In this document: positions 11,895 through 23,345 of the stretch, in pieces
Numbering within the stretch: the stretch's first letter is position 1
How the letters are laid out: each line of letters begins with the position of its first letter
Assembly (NCBI GenBank): GCA_037447655.1
Contig: JBBHKE010001684.1
Coordinates: forward strand, 367,290 to 431,289
Direction: 5' to 3'
DNA length: 64,000 bases
From: Zygnema cylindricum
Lineage: Eukaryota; Streptophyta; Zygnematophyceae; Zygnematales; Zygnemataceae
Translations under genes and position numbers: made by a program
The notes under the pieces: model-generated
Databases searched by the model: none
Told to the model about the DNA's origin: nothing
Seen by the model: the letters and a program-made list of their open reading frames with translations, nothing else

Positions 11895-12653
11895 GGGTAG
11901 AAATCCATTAGGCAGTCCATGTAAATGTACGGAAAATTCTACTGGCAGCGTTTACTAAAAGACTTTTTGTCGGGCCGGTAACAAACCTTCCTCAATTATG
12001 ATTGGCGCCACGTAGGTTAGAGTCCACATTTGAAAATCTTTAAGAAAAAATTAAAAAGGGAAGTCAAAACGAAATATATGTACGACCGAAGGTACTGTAG
12101 TTAATGATTCGTGCATAAAGTTTGCAGCCAGATTTTTGATTTTGAAAACAGAAATCAAAACTTCAAAACGGGAAGGCAAAAAGACACGGCAAAATTTGAA
12201 GGTCGCGGCAAACTTTGAATGTCGGTGGATGTCAGACGGAGCGTGCCAAAATATTTTCGGCTCACCTACATCCAGCGTGGCAGGCGGCACATGGACCGTA
12301 CGACGTAGGCACATGGCCTATACGACGTGTAGACCTGTGATCGCTTGTTCAAAGCGGATATTTTTTTTCATTTTCACGTGTACCAATGGTACACGTCTAA
12401 TATCGTACAACTATACTCGCGAGGAGAGTATCGTCACATTGGATGATGTGCGCGATTGCTTCGCGGATCTGAAAAAGTGAAATATCCAACGGCCACGAAT
12501 TACGCCTACATCATTAGAGCTTCCCGACAGCTTTCCAGTTACGATATTTCGTCTGACAATAAAAAAAATTAAGGTACAGCGTGGTATGAATCTGTACAAA
12601 CTTGTACGGCATCTAGTAACGAACCATACTTTTCGTCTAATGGAATTCTACCC
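11895..12653. mobile_element. PIF/Harbinger-like non-autonomous element
   Basis: The terminal inverted repeats are GGGTAGAAATCCATTAGGC and its inverse GTCTAATGGAATTCTACCC. The element is flanked by TTA on both sides (11892-11894, 12654-12656), the PIF/Harbinger target-duplication type. Length is 759 bp. No transposase or Myb-like frame is recognisable. It is related to the element at 14357-15051. Confidence 0.7.
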
Positions 12654-12656
12654 TTA

Positions 12657-13361
12657 GTGTCAACTTCTCTGAACTATGAGAACTTTAAATAGTGTGATGT
12701 ACAAAATGTGTCATTTCGGACGATATTCTCGCTATTTCGTACATAAGTACGGAATAAGTGTCAGAATATGGCGTCGACACTGGAAAGCGCACTTAAATTG
12801 ATTGATAGTTATTTGTGGTAAAAATTGACGTCGACTATGTAAATATATATATCTGTAAAACGGGAATGTGTATGCTAAATAGTGTGTACTTAAACTAGTG
12901 CTATGTGTGATAATTAGCGTTAATGTTTTGTTAGCTTTGGGTCCATGAACCCAAAACAACGTAAATAACACTATTTATTTCGGTTTACCGTCCTCAAAAT
13001 GTCCTCGAGGTGGTCGACAGCCAGCAACAGTAAAGAGGGTGAAAAATGTTGACACGTGTATTATACACTTAGGTGCCACGACGGGCAACCAAAACAATCC
13101 CTCACACGTGGCGGTGCCCATGTGACTTCGGACATGGTGGACGCGAATCCACCAAAATCTACAGTGCTGACAAATCTTTGCCGGAACATATCTTGTCATG
13201 CTCATTTGTCACGCTCCTTTTGCGTTACCGTACCTTCACCTTCGTGGTTTGCCGCGGTTATGGGTTTTCGGCTTTTCGGTTTAATACATTACGATACAAA
13301 TCGTACAATAAGATAGTACACCTGTACAAATCTAGCTTTTAGATTGTACTTTTGACCATTT
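12657..13361. other. intergenic, no gene seen
   Basis: The frames at 12732-12971, 12975-13205 and 13056-13342 overlap on opposite strands and show no domain. The sequence resembles the interior of the neighbouring mobile elements in style (many GTAC words). Confidence 0.4.
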
Positions 13362-13520
13362 TAAGTAGGGAATTGATCATGGCAGTGACTGTTTTGGTTG
13401 CGCACAGTCACTTACGTCATTTTGTCAAGAAGTACACATTTGTACAAGTAAAGTACCGTTGAGTCTAAATTTGACGGTCAATCGGTTGGACAGCTTTGAC
13501 TTTCAAAATATTGTTTACAC

Positions 13521-13826
13521 CATAGTTCAAAAGTAGGGGAAAGTAGGCCCATACAATATGCCAATTTTATGCAAAACATACAATATGACCTTAAAACCCA
13601 TATTGTATTCGGACCTATTCGGACAAATTAAAATATTTGGACCAAAAATTAGACCAATTAAAACATTCGGACCAAAAAAAAAAAAATCACCGTCAGATTT
13701 TGGATGATCGGACGGTCATTGATCAAAGTAGCGATCTAAGAAGATCACATGAAAAGCCCATAACACAACTTACGATAAAGGCGCCGACCAAAGGCCTGCC
13801 ATAAAAATGCCTACTTTTGAACTATG
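13521..13826 (-). mobile_element. CATAG-family MITE, first of a tandem pair
   Basis: The termini are CATAGTTCAAAAGTAG and CTACTTTTGAACTATG. It is flanked by GTTTACAC (13513-13520) and GTTTCAAC (13827-13834), an 8-bp duplication with two changes. It is a short internal deletion form (306 bp) lacking about half of the 691-bp version. Confidence 0.85.
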
Positions 13827-13834
13827 GTTTCAAC

Positions 13835-14167
13835 CATAGTTCAAATGTAGGTGAAAGTAGGCCATACAATATGCCTATTGTATGCAAAACACATAATATG
13901 ACCTTAAAACCCATATTGTATTCGGACGAATTCGGACCAATTAAAATATTCGGACCTATTCGGACCACTTAGAATATTCAGACCAAAAATTAGTCCAATT
14001 AAAACATTCAGACCAAAAAAACATATTTTCACCGTCAGATTTGGACGATCGGACGGTCGTTGATCAAAGTAGCGATCTAAGAATATCACATGAAAAGCCC
14101 ATAACACAACTTTCAATAAAGGCGCCGACCAAAGGCCTACCATAAAAAATCCTACTTTTGAACTATG
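13835..14167 (-). mobile_element. CATAG-family MITE, second of a tandem pair
   Basis: Same termini (left end with one change, CATAGTTCAAATGTAG). Flanks are GTTTCAAC (13827-13834) and GTTTTAAC (14168-14175). The middle 8 bp is shared with the first copy, so the pair sits head to tail with one target copy between them. The opposite arm of the inverted repeat has a single GTTTCAAC at 16360-16367 (inverse), the empty site. Confidence 0.85.
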
Positions 14168-14356
14168 GTTTTAACCGCTTAAACTTTTGTCGCGCTTGCG
14201 AACGTCTACCGTCATAAAAAAAGTAGCAATTCCCACGGCCGGCGAACGTTTACAGTAACAAAACTGCAGCAACCACATGTAAATAAAAGTGTTGGAGACA
14301 GTTGATTTTTGTCGTTACATGAGCTCCACGGTGAGAGCACGTTGGACATTAACTTA

Positions 14357-15051
14357 GAGCGTTGTTCCATTAGGCGGTCTTTGTAAATGTCAAAAATTCG
14401 TTTACTGAAGCCATCGTTCCATTGAGTCGGGTCAGTAACCGACATTTTATTTGCGTGGTAAAACTTGATTGGTCCACGTATTTAATGAATAAGATTTTGG
14501 AAATCTTCAAAGAACCTCTGACAGCAAATTGTGACCACAAATTCGTACCGGCGAAGGTAAAAAGTGACTCGTACGACGTATTCAAAAAAACCTGTACCGG
14601 CGGACGAAACTTAAGAGTTGTAAAAGCGTACGAAAATGTCAAAATGGTTTAGTGGGACGCGTGAAACAACATCATCTGTCAATGATTTTATAGCGGCTTC
14701 CTGTGGCCTCGCATCCTCCCTGGTGGAAGGCACATGTCATATGCGACGTGTACCCACCTGGTCGCGCGGTCGTCGTGGATAGTTGTTCACTTTTCCACGA
14801 GGCACGATGCTATTCGTTCAGGAGCTAAGAATTGACCTACTCCGGGTCACTTGTTGCAAACTAAAAGTGTCAGATGATGGAGTATCCGATTATGCATCCG
14901 ACGGTCCACGTTTACGCCCATAAACGTGGAGAACCAAATCCCTCATACAGAAGGCTTGTTTTTCTGACCTTTTTTTTTTTTGTATGGCAATGTACGAAAG
15001 AGTACGACTTTCAGTAGACAACGACATTTTCCCCCTAATGGAACCTTACCC
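14357..15051. mobile_element. PIF/Harbinger-like non-autonomous element
   Basis: It runs from GAGCGTTGTTCCATTAGGCGG to the imperfect inverse ending CTAATGGAACCTTACCC. It is flanked by TTA at 14354-14356 and 15052-15054. The other arm of the inverted repeat has one TTA (inverse TAA, 16179-16181) at the same place, which confirms the boundaries. 695 bp, no recognisable transposase; the frames at 14370-14652 are on both strands and unconvincing. Confidence 0.75.
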
Positions 15052-15099
15052 TTACTTGCAAAATTGAAATTTAGTCGCCTAAGCGTTACATCGAACTTA

Positions 15100-15835
15100 G
15101 GGTATGTCCCCATGTGCATAAGTAAGGGTTTTTTTCATAGTTCAAAAGTAGGCGTTTCTATTGTAGGTCTTTTGTCGGCGCCTTCATCGTAAGTTGTGTT
15201 ATGGGCTTTTCATGGTTTTTTTTTTTCTGTCGTTTTCCTGTAAAACTTAGCGCCGTACTGCCTAAGTTGCATTTGTACGAAGAAATCCCAAATTTGTAGA
15301 GTACAATTTGCGTCATCCTCGAACTTAGGATGTACAAAAATTTGTCTTGTGTTTTTCGACCCACCTCCACGACAAAAAACGTCATCTTCAACCGTACGTT
15401 TAAAACACATGCGCAATGTGTTTTAAAATTAGGTATTTTGATAAACAAATAGGAACATATATTTGCACTTGCCCTAATTTTCGAAATTTTTCATACGATT
15501 TCCAAGGAAAAAGAAAAGTACTGAATTCGCTATGTTTTGTTTGTTTGCGTCGAATACGGCAAATAAAAGTACACAATTTGTTTGGTTTTGTCCGTTTTCG
15601 TCCAGTACTGATTTTTTTTTACAGGGGTCTCGAATTTCTGATGCCATTTCACGTTGACCGGACAGGCGACGCGAAGACAAGTCGCATCTTCTTCAACCGT
15701 GAAATTGCACAGGCTGGAAGACGGTACGTCTACAATGTCACCGTGAAACATGCGACATCACCAAGCACTTCCAAAAAATGACGTGCGACCACAGATTGTA
15801 AGTTTGCTAAGTTATAAGTACATGGGGGCATACCC
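15100..15835 (+). mobile_element. PIF/Harbinger-like element carrying an exon-like segment
   Basis: The terminal inverted repeats are GGGTATGTCCCCATGTGCAT and, inverted, GGGTATGCCCCCATGTACTT, with TTA target duplication at 15097-15099 and 15836-15838. The empty site in the other arm is at 16134-16136. A 99-bp exon-like segment (15625-15723) sits between a T-run plus CAG and a GTACGT. A truncated CATAG MITE end lies inside at 15136-15212. Sister copy at 16614-17379. Confidence 0.75.
15136..15212 (+). mobile_element. CATAG-family MITE, left-end fragment
   Basis: Starts with CATAGTTCAAAAGTAGGCG and runs to CTTTTCATGG, where the match ends abruptly at a T-run. It lies inside the Harbinger-like element 15100-15835 and is absent from its sister copy at 16614-17379. 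Confidence 0.65.
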
Positions 15836-16050
15836 TTAGACGCAAACTGAAACGCAACATCTTTAAACTTAAGTAATGTAAGTCTTGTACGGAAATATTG
15901 TAACGCACGAAACAAAATTCCGTTGTCAATGTAATAATGTTGATTCATAGATAGTATGGCTCGATTTCGTCGCGCGTGACGACCCACATTTTTTTCATTT
16001 AATTCCAATTGATACTTTTACTTCGGTTCGTTTTATTATAGTGTACAAAG

Positions 16051-16540
16051 TTTATTTTGTTTCGTGCGTTTTAATCTTTCCGTACAAGACTTACAGTACT
16101 TCAGTTTAAAGAGTTTCCGTTTCCGTTTGCGTCTAAGTTCAATGTAACGCTTAGACGACTAAATTTCAATTTTGCGGCTAAGTTAATGTCCAACGTGCTT
16201 TCACCGTGGAGCTCACGTAACGACAAAAAGTAATTGTCTGCAACACTTTTATTTACATGTGTTTGCCGCAGTTTTGTTACCGTAAACGTTTGCCGACCGT
16301 GTGAATTGCTAATTTTTTTATGACGGTCGACGTTCGCAAGCGCGGCAAAAGTCTAAGCGGTTGAAACAATATTTTGAAAGTCAAAGTTGTCCAACCAATT
16401 GACCGTCAAATTTAGACTCAACGGTACTTTACTTGTACCAATGTGTACTTCGAACGTACCATTTTGACAAAATGACGTAAGTGACTGTGCGCAACCAAAA
16501 CAGTCATTGCCATGATCAATTCCCTTTAAGTATCTTAAAA
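16051..16540 (-). repeat. right arm of the large inverted repeat (uninterrupted)
   Basis: Inverse of the interrupted arm at 13362-15925; the spacer between arms is about 15926-16050. It keeps single copies of the three target sites: GTTGAAAC at 16360-16367, TAA at 16134-16136 and TAA at 16179-16181. No gene. Confidence 0.8.
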
Positions 16541-16613
16541 GCAAGCCTACGTGGTACCATTGGTAATAAAACACGTAAGTGAGTGCTTTACAGAGAATCG
16601 CTATTGAACCTAA

Positions 16614-17379
16614 GGGTATGTCCCCATGTGCATAAGTTGTTTTTGTCGTTTTCCTGTATAACTTAGTGCCGTACTGCCTAAGTTGCAACCGTACGAAGGA
16701 ATCGCAAATTTGTAGAGTACAATTTGCGTCATCCTCGAATTTAGGATGTATGGAAATTTGTCGTCTTGTGTTTTTCGACCCACTTCCACGACAAAAAACG
16801 TCATCTTCAACCTTATGCTTAAAACACATGCGCGATGTGTTTTAAAACTAGGTATTTTCGATAAACAAACAGGAACATATATTCGCACGTGCCGTAATTT
16901 TCCAAAATTTTCATATGATTTTTAAGGACAAAGAAAAGTACAGTATTTGCTATATATTGTCCGTTTCCGTTCGAATACGCTGAAGAAAAGTACACAATTT
17001 GTTTGGTTTTGTCTGTTTTCTTCCAGTACGGATTTATTTTTTGCAGGGGTCTTCAAATTCCGATGCCATTTCACGTAGACCGGATAAGAGAAGCAAAGGC
17101 AAAGCGGCTCGTCTTCAACCGTGAAACGGCACAGGCCAAAAGGCGGTACGTCTACAATGTCACGGTAAGACATGCGACGTCACAAGCAATTCCAAAAAAT
17201 AACGTGCGACCACAGATTGTAGACGTTGACAACCGTCACAGGTATTGTCGACGTATACAATCGTCGCAAGCGTAAGTTACGAATTCGTCCTTCAAGACAG
17301 TGACACTTGAAAACCGGGTCCGGCGGATCCGCGCTAAAATACAAAGTTCGCTAAGTTACAAGTACATGGGGATATACCG
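16614..17379 (+). mobile_element. PIF/Harbinger-like element, sister of 15100-15835
   Basis: It starts with GGGTATGTCCCCATGTGCAT, and its inverse end reads CGGTATATCCCCATGTACTT. Flanks are TAA at 16611-16613 and 17380-17382. It carries the same 99-bp exon-like segment (17047-17145) after a T-rich tract plus GCAG and before GTACGT. It is slightly longer than its sister (766 bp) because of extra sequence near 17215-17290. Confidence 0.75.
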
Positions 17380-17562
17380 TAAGTTCCACAAAGGAGGTAT
17401 TTGTAATTGTACGGACAACATTATTGGCTTTATTATTTAGAACAAGGGGCCGTCGTGTAGAGTCAAGATTTCACATATGTGTTCTGCTTTGAGTGGTACG
17501 ACGTAAGCTAAGATCGGATATTGAAAATCTTAATTTTTTTTTCGTACCGACCAATTTTAAAG

Positions 17563-18253
17563 CATAGTTCAAAAGTAGGCGTTTTTATGGTAGGCCTTTG
17601 GTAGGCGCACAACACTTGGCACAAAACTCGCACAGAGTAGGCATACTGTATGTGTGTGCGTTGTGCACACCCCTGTACGAACATACGAATCTGACGTATC
17701 ATCATAGTACAGCGCACGCCGCCGAACGATTTTTTTTAGTGAACTGACACGACTTTGGATGACATTGCGCGGGAAAAATAACCGGGAAAAAAAAAAACCG
17801 CGGACGGGAAAAAAACCGCGGTAATTTTGGCAATGTGGAATATTTTTTTTTTATCGTCCCATACTGCCTGGTTGGTCAATTTGAGGCTTTATTTGGTGTG
17901 GCCTTCAAAATTGCTGACGATAATATGACAGATTGTCCTATCGTAAGTTGTGTTATGGGCTTTTCATGTGATCTTCTTAGATCGCTACTTTAATCAACGA
18001 CCGCCAGATCGTCCAAATCTGACAGTTTAAATAAAAAGTACCTCAAAACTCACAGAAAAATATTTTTTTGTCCGAATGTTTTTCAAAATTTAGACATGAC
18101 GTTTAATTCTCTATCGATCGATGTGCAACTCAACCATATTACTATTTTTTTTCATTTTGCGGCCAATACAATATGGGTCTTAAGGTCATATTGTATATTT
18201 TGCGTACAATAGGCATATTGTATGGGCATACTTTCACCTACTTTTGAACTATG
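17563..18253 (+). mobile_element. CATAG-family MITE, complete 691-bp copy
   Basis: Perfect 16-bp terminal inverted repeats (CATAGTTCAAAAGTAG / CTACTTTTGAACTATG) and a perfect 8-bp target duplication TTTTAAAG (17555-17562, 18254-18261). An 8-bp duplication is typical of hAT and P superfamilies; the CATAG start does not settle which. There is no coding capacity. This is the reference copy for the window. Confidence 0.92.
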
Positions 18254-18261
18254 TTTTAAAG

Positions 18262-21200
18262 TAAAATCTTCATTTTCGTACCATGTACTTTCGTACCATG
18301 TCATTGTACCATATAAATCCTTTACTCCCTGAATACGCTGTTTTCTACAACAACTGATTTTTTAGGGTCTACTTTTTCGAAACGACATTTCTTTTCGTTG
18401 GCGCTCTATCTTTTCTAACGGTTGTTTTCCAATGTTTTTTCGTTTTATGTTTTTACCCCAAAACGGAATCCCACTTTCCTTGGTAACGGCTCCTTGTTCA
18501 GTTTTTTCTTTCCAAAAGGTTTTCAAAAATCATTTCCTTAAATAACATGTCCACATACATGTACGTTTCCTCTTACTACCATGAAAAGTGTATCCCAAAA
18601 ATTTTTTAGACAGAATTAATGTTGCAAACATTTAGCACTCTCAAAACTCGATAAAAATAGAAATGTGATAAAAAGGATTTTAGATTTAAGAAAAGAAGTA
18701 ATTTTCACAATTTTATGGTTTGACACATTGTAACTTGAGGAGGGTTTTGATAAGCATTCCACCTCTCCTTGATGTATACTAAATTATAATTGGACGGTCA
18801 TTGTTGAATCCCGGACCTTTGGAAGATCTTGGTAGGATCATTTGTAATGTTGTTTTTCAAAAAAAACAGAAGCGGCTTATGGTTTGGAAGCATACCGATT
18901 TATGTAAACAACCTCGCCTTTTTTGTCTAGTGGAGATTCACTTTTAGTCTAGCAAATCTTCAGTGCAAAGAAACAAAATAAATGTTATCAACTCTATTTT
19001 TGATCCAAATAGCACCAGAACAAAAACGCTAATTTACACACATAACACTAACTTCCCCAGCTGTAGCCTGTGTTCACATAGTCGACGTTGGAACATGTGA
19101 GAACAGGTTCGCACGGTTCTTTCCCATCTTTAGTACTCTCAATCAAATTTCAGTGCGTCATCGCTATAATTTAGTGCTCTTTCTACAAGTCTGTACATCA
19201 TCTTTTGTACCAACGAACACGACTCTTACAATAGACTTCTTAAGTTCTACATAAAGCAAAGTTATTTGCACTAGAAATCCTTTTTGTTGGGCCCGAACGT
19301 CATCTTGTATTTAATTGTACGATCAAAATTCACAAAAGTGCGGATTTGGTATAGATTTGTAAAGATTTGACGACGGTTGTGTTGACTATCTTTAGCGTGT
19401 GAGAAAACAAAAAGCAACCAGTTAGATGTTTGTCGTACAACCATCGAAAATCTGTTTTTTTTTTATGTTTTGCTTATTATTACTTCATTCGCCAATTAAA
19501 ATAAAGAAAAATAGTATTTATGATGACAATAACAATCGAGAAGAATGATTTTTTTTGACGGCCTCTTTACCATTTGTATGTCTTTCCTGTAATTTTCTAT
19601 ATTATGTTAACCTATTTTATTTCCGAACCTCCTTAAAAATCTAAAAAAACAAAAAGACAAGGTGTGGAGAGAGAAAGATTTTTTTTATTTTAAGTTCTAA
19701 GGAGGGTGAGAGACAAAATTATTGTTGTTGATTGTTGTTGTCATTATAATTGATATTGTTCTTTTTTCTAAATTGAAAGAAAAAATAATAACATAAAAAT
19801 GACAACATAATACAGATTTTACTAGTTTTAATACAAAAAGAATAAGTAAATAAAAATTTTCAAAGACTCTAAATTAAAACCACAACTATAAAAAATGAAT
19901 TTCTATAATTAGACAAAACTTATTCTGACATTTAACGCACATATAAAACAAAAACATTTTTTTTTTCAACCTATAATTTCTCAACAATCATTTGTTTTTG
20001 AGGTATTTTTATTTTTTTTAGAAAGAGAGAGGTGTGGAACAGAAAAACAAAAAAATCTAAAAATTCCNNNNNNNNNNGATTAAACCCAGAAACTTTTTTT
20101 TTTTACAGCCAGCGTTTGTACGAATGTGATTATATCCATTAACATGTTTTAGACTGTTTAACATGTGTTTAGCATGCAAGTGTTACTTTGAGACTCTGGA
20201 GGTAACCGGGAGTCTTATACGTCTAGGTTTTCTTCGATTAGATCTATCACGGCTGAGGTTCAATTATATTTGGGTTTACTGACTGGGACACAGAAAGTGT
20301 TATTTCACAGGGGTGAATCTATATTGGGATTGTGACTGTCAAGGGGTCAGTCATTTGGGTTTATATTAACTTGGAGTCGGCACTATCTAGATTAGCTTCT
20401 TTTGGATCTGCATATTCTGAGGGCCAATGGAGGTCTCAGAGTTTCATTGTGAACGTACGATTTGTGTACAATTTGTCAGATTTTGTACAATTACCTATAT
20501 TAGTGTAAGCATGTTTGCGACCGACATTTTTTTTTTTCAAAGACCCAAATTAGAATTATTAAACAATTAGAATGTATGTTTTTTTTCAAAATTTTCAAAT
20601 TTTTAATTAGCGTAAACCACGGTAATTATTCATATACGCTAAAGAAACTTCTACGTTAATAGCAATTGGCGGTGTAGTTATTAGTGTCAATAACTCTAAT
20701 TTGGGTTCTAAAAAATTATGATTTTTTTTTTCAAATAGGATACATGATTTTAGCTTTTCTTTGACGTTAATTAAGGTGCCGTACAAAATAGCGTAAAGCT
20801 CGAAAGTACAATAAAATATAAATAGTGTGGTGTACGGTCGATGTCACACCGTACATAAATGTACCTTTTCAAGTGAAAATTTACAAAAAATGAATTAAAT
20901 CAGACGCGCACGCATAGGAACGTGCGCTCAAAAAAATGGGATTAGTCTGACAAGTAAACTAGTATGGCATGTACGGATATATTAATTATATATTCGCAAC
21001 GGCGTACGATTTCTAATATTTTGTAAGGATACATATATTAATGTATACAATCGCACGGCGAATATTCCATTTTTGTTGTTCCCAAATTAGCATTAATGTC
21101 GAAATTAGAATACACCTTTTTATTGAATTATTTCAGATTCTTAATAAGAATCAAGTACGGTAAATTTTATTCAACACTATTTAAACTTTGACACTAAAAA

Positions 21201-21262
21201 CGATTCGCGGTGTAGTAGGAGTGTATTCAATTTAATGACAAAAATTATAAACCAATAGATAA
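18262..21262. other. AT-rich intergenic stretch with an assembly gap
   Basis: No gene is seen. A diverged Harbinger-like fragment lies at about 18793-18955 (TGTAAACAACCTCGCC, then CTAGTGGAGATTCACTTTTAG). CTATTAG-family ends lie near 20650-20690 and 21183-21215. Long runs of short A/T words (19440-20070) precede a run of ten Ns at 20068-20077. Confidence 0.5.
20068..20077. other. assembly gap (10 N)
   Basis: Ten consecutive N characters; the true gap length is unknown. Confidence 1.
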
Positions 21263-21990
21263 GGGTGAAGTTCCATTAGAAGAAAAGTGAGGTTGTTTAC
21301 AGAAATTCGGACCTCTCCGTACTACTCTGTTCCGCTTATTTTGTTTTTATAAAGAAATCAACATTACAGAGAATCGTGCCAATATTCTCCAAAGGTCTGG
21401 GAGTTAACAATGACCGTTGGATATTTTTTCGCGAAGCATTCGCTTCGAAAATTTTTGTAATTGGTGATGTACCTCGCGAGGTAGATCACCAATTACAGAA
21501 AAATTTGAGCCGCGACACGTTGGATAATGAGCATACGTGTCAAGATGGCAACCAACAAAAAACAGAAAATTTTGCACACGATATACACATTCAAAAATCA
21601 AACAGAAAATACAAACGAAATCTCGTAACGCACTTTTGTCACGCTGTTTTTGTTAGCGCCCACCCGTCACACTATTTTTGGCAACGCTCATTCGTCACGC
21701 GAAAAATAAGGAACCCTAAAAAATGAGGTGGTATTTGACAAGGCGTTTGCAAAGAGTACAAAAGTTGTGTTGAACGATGACCTGGTACGCACGTGCATGG
21801 TACGCAAATGAAGATTTTTGGTCGGTGTGAAAATCATTGACGATTTCGATATCAAATCTACAGCTCCGTGGCATCACTCTTTTGCTAACACGTGGATTAC
21901 AAACTCTGCGCAATGGAACTTCGTTCAAATTGTCGCATTCTGTAGTGTTAGCTGTACAATTACAGAATGTCCTAATGGATGATGCCGTCC
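21263..21990 (+). mobile_element. Harbinger-like element, one of an inverted pair
   Basis: It begins after TAA with GGGTGAAGTTCCATTAGAAG and matches the inverse of 25654-26411 over most of its length. The far end (CCTAATGGATG) has lost the terminal CCACCC. A near-perfect 40-bp palindrome with CCTCGCGAGG core lies at 21457-21496. The plus frame at 21376-21726 overlaps it and is not supported as a gene. Confidence 0.6.
21457..21496. repeat. 40-bp near-perfect palindrome
   Basis: Reads outward from CCTCGCGAGG with GTAATTGGTGAT / ATCACCAATTAC arms and one mismatched pair. The equivalent position of the inverted sister element (about 26197-26234) has a related hairpin. Confidence 0.85.
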
Positions 21991-23159
21991 GATATCATGT
22001 AGACGACAAAAATCTCATATCCAAGGGGTTGAAGTGAACTGACCTAACTAATCTTGACAAGTCTGCATTTTTCAAAATGAGTTTCTCCCAAACGGTATAG
22101 TTTGAGCGGTTGAAGAGAATTGTCTATCTAGACTTCTAAAAGTTGAGTTCATTTTCAGCCACTTCATCAAAATTGAGGTTTCCATCTTTCCCCACGTTCT
22201 GATTCCCCTTTTGTTTCCACTCTTTCTTCATCATTTTTTCTTCACTCTTTAACTGACAGTGGAATAGGAACCGGAACTAGGTACCTTTGGTTCCTCCATC
22301 ACGACCTTCTATTTTTTTCCCTTCTTCTCACTCTATAGTTTCCCCTTAATGAACCCCAGTGGACCTTCAAACATCTCTATAATGGTTTTTCTAGTCCAAA
22401 CGGTTCAATTTGGAAGTGAATCCTCGCATTTTCGTTTTTCGATGCACTCAACTCCGCCTTCACCTTATCCAGACATAAATTGGAAACTCTAATACCTCCA
22501 CTATTCACATTTCCAAAAAGGTGGTTTATAATCTTAGTGACTTGACCATTATATGCGAAGTTGTAGTAGATACAAATACAATATTTTGTTGTTCCCAAGT
22601 AACCCATCGTTGGAGCCTTAACATTCTCTTACTCTATTTTTTAAGGCGTAGGCATGGATGTTACAAGCGAGGTTTGTGGAAGCTTCAAAGTTGGCTTCAA
22701 TGGCTCTGTTAATGGCGACATCTATGGTAGCTTCGATGGCGACTTCCTTATAAAGGAGGACCTTCCTAAACAAATTCAAACTTGAAGCGCGTGAATGATG
22801 CAACTTTCCCTTTTTCAAAAATTACCGTACATTTTCCGTACAACGAAAACTATGCATATTACGGATAGTATGAAACAACGGATACTACGTAAAAATAGCA
22901 AAATTAGTCTAAATCCGTACGAATTGAACAACTATGGATTTCACATTAGTTCTCCAAAGGTGTGAGGACATTGTATACGTCTACAATCGTCATCACTGTA
23001 GTGTTGAAGAAGTATACAACCATCGCTATTTTTGTAAACCCCACCAATCATCTGAAGTCACCAATCGTCACAATCGTCGTCTTCAATCGTCACAAGCTGT
23101 AATCAACGTCTATAACCGTCACGTTTCAAAGTTTCAAATTCTTTTTCGTACATTGGAAC

Positions 23160-23345
23160 CATAGTTCAAAAGTAGGCGTTTCTATTGTATGTCTTTTGCG
23201 CCTTTATCGTAAGTTGTGTTATGGGTTTTTCACGTGATCTTCTTAAATTGCTACTTTGATAAGCGACATTCCGATCGTCCAAATCTGATGATAGTCCTAT
23301 CGTAAGTTGTGTTATGGGCTTTTCATGTGAGCTTATTAGAGAGGC
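23160..23345 (+). mobile_element. CATAG-family MITE, left-end fragment
   Basis: CATAGTTCAAAAGTAGGCG followed by the internal CGTAAGTTGTGTTATGGG segment twice, as in the subtype at 1242-1657. The match ends near 23345 and there is no right terminus. Confidence 0.7.

Larger units (their letters stand above)
13362..15925 (+). repeat. left arm of a large inverted repeat, with insertions
   Basis: Once three insertions are removed, this arm reads as the near-exact inverse of 16051-16540. Matching blocks are 13362-13512 with 16368-16540, 14168-14353 with about 16182-16360, 15055-15096 with 16137-16178, and 15839-15925 with 16051-16133. The insertions are the tandem MITE pair (13521-14167), a Harbinger-like element (14357-15051) and a second Harbinger-like element (15100-15835). 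Confidence 0.8.

Noticed and set aside
15158-17173. Overlapping frames on both strands in the Harbinger-like sisters as full genes
   Set aside because: Frames are short, overlap on opposite strands and lack transposase motifs. Only the 99-bp exon-like part is conserved in a way worth reporting.
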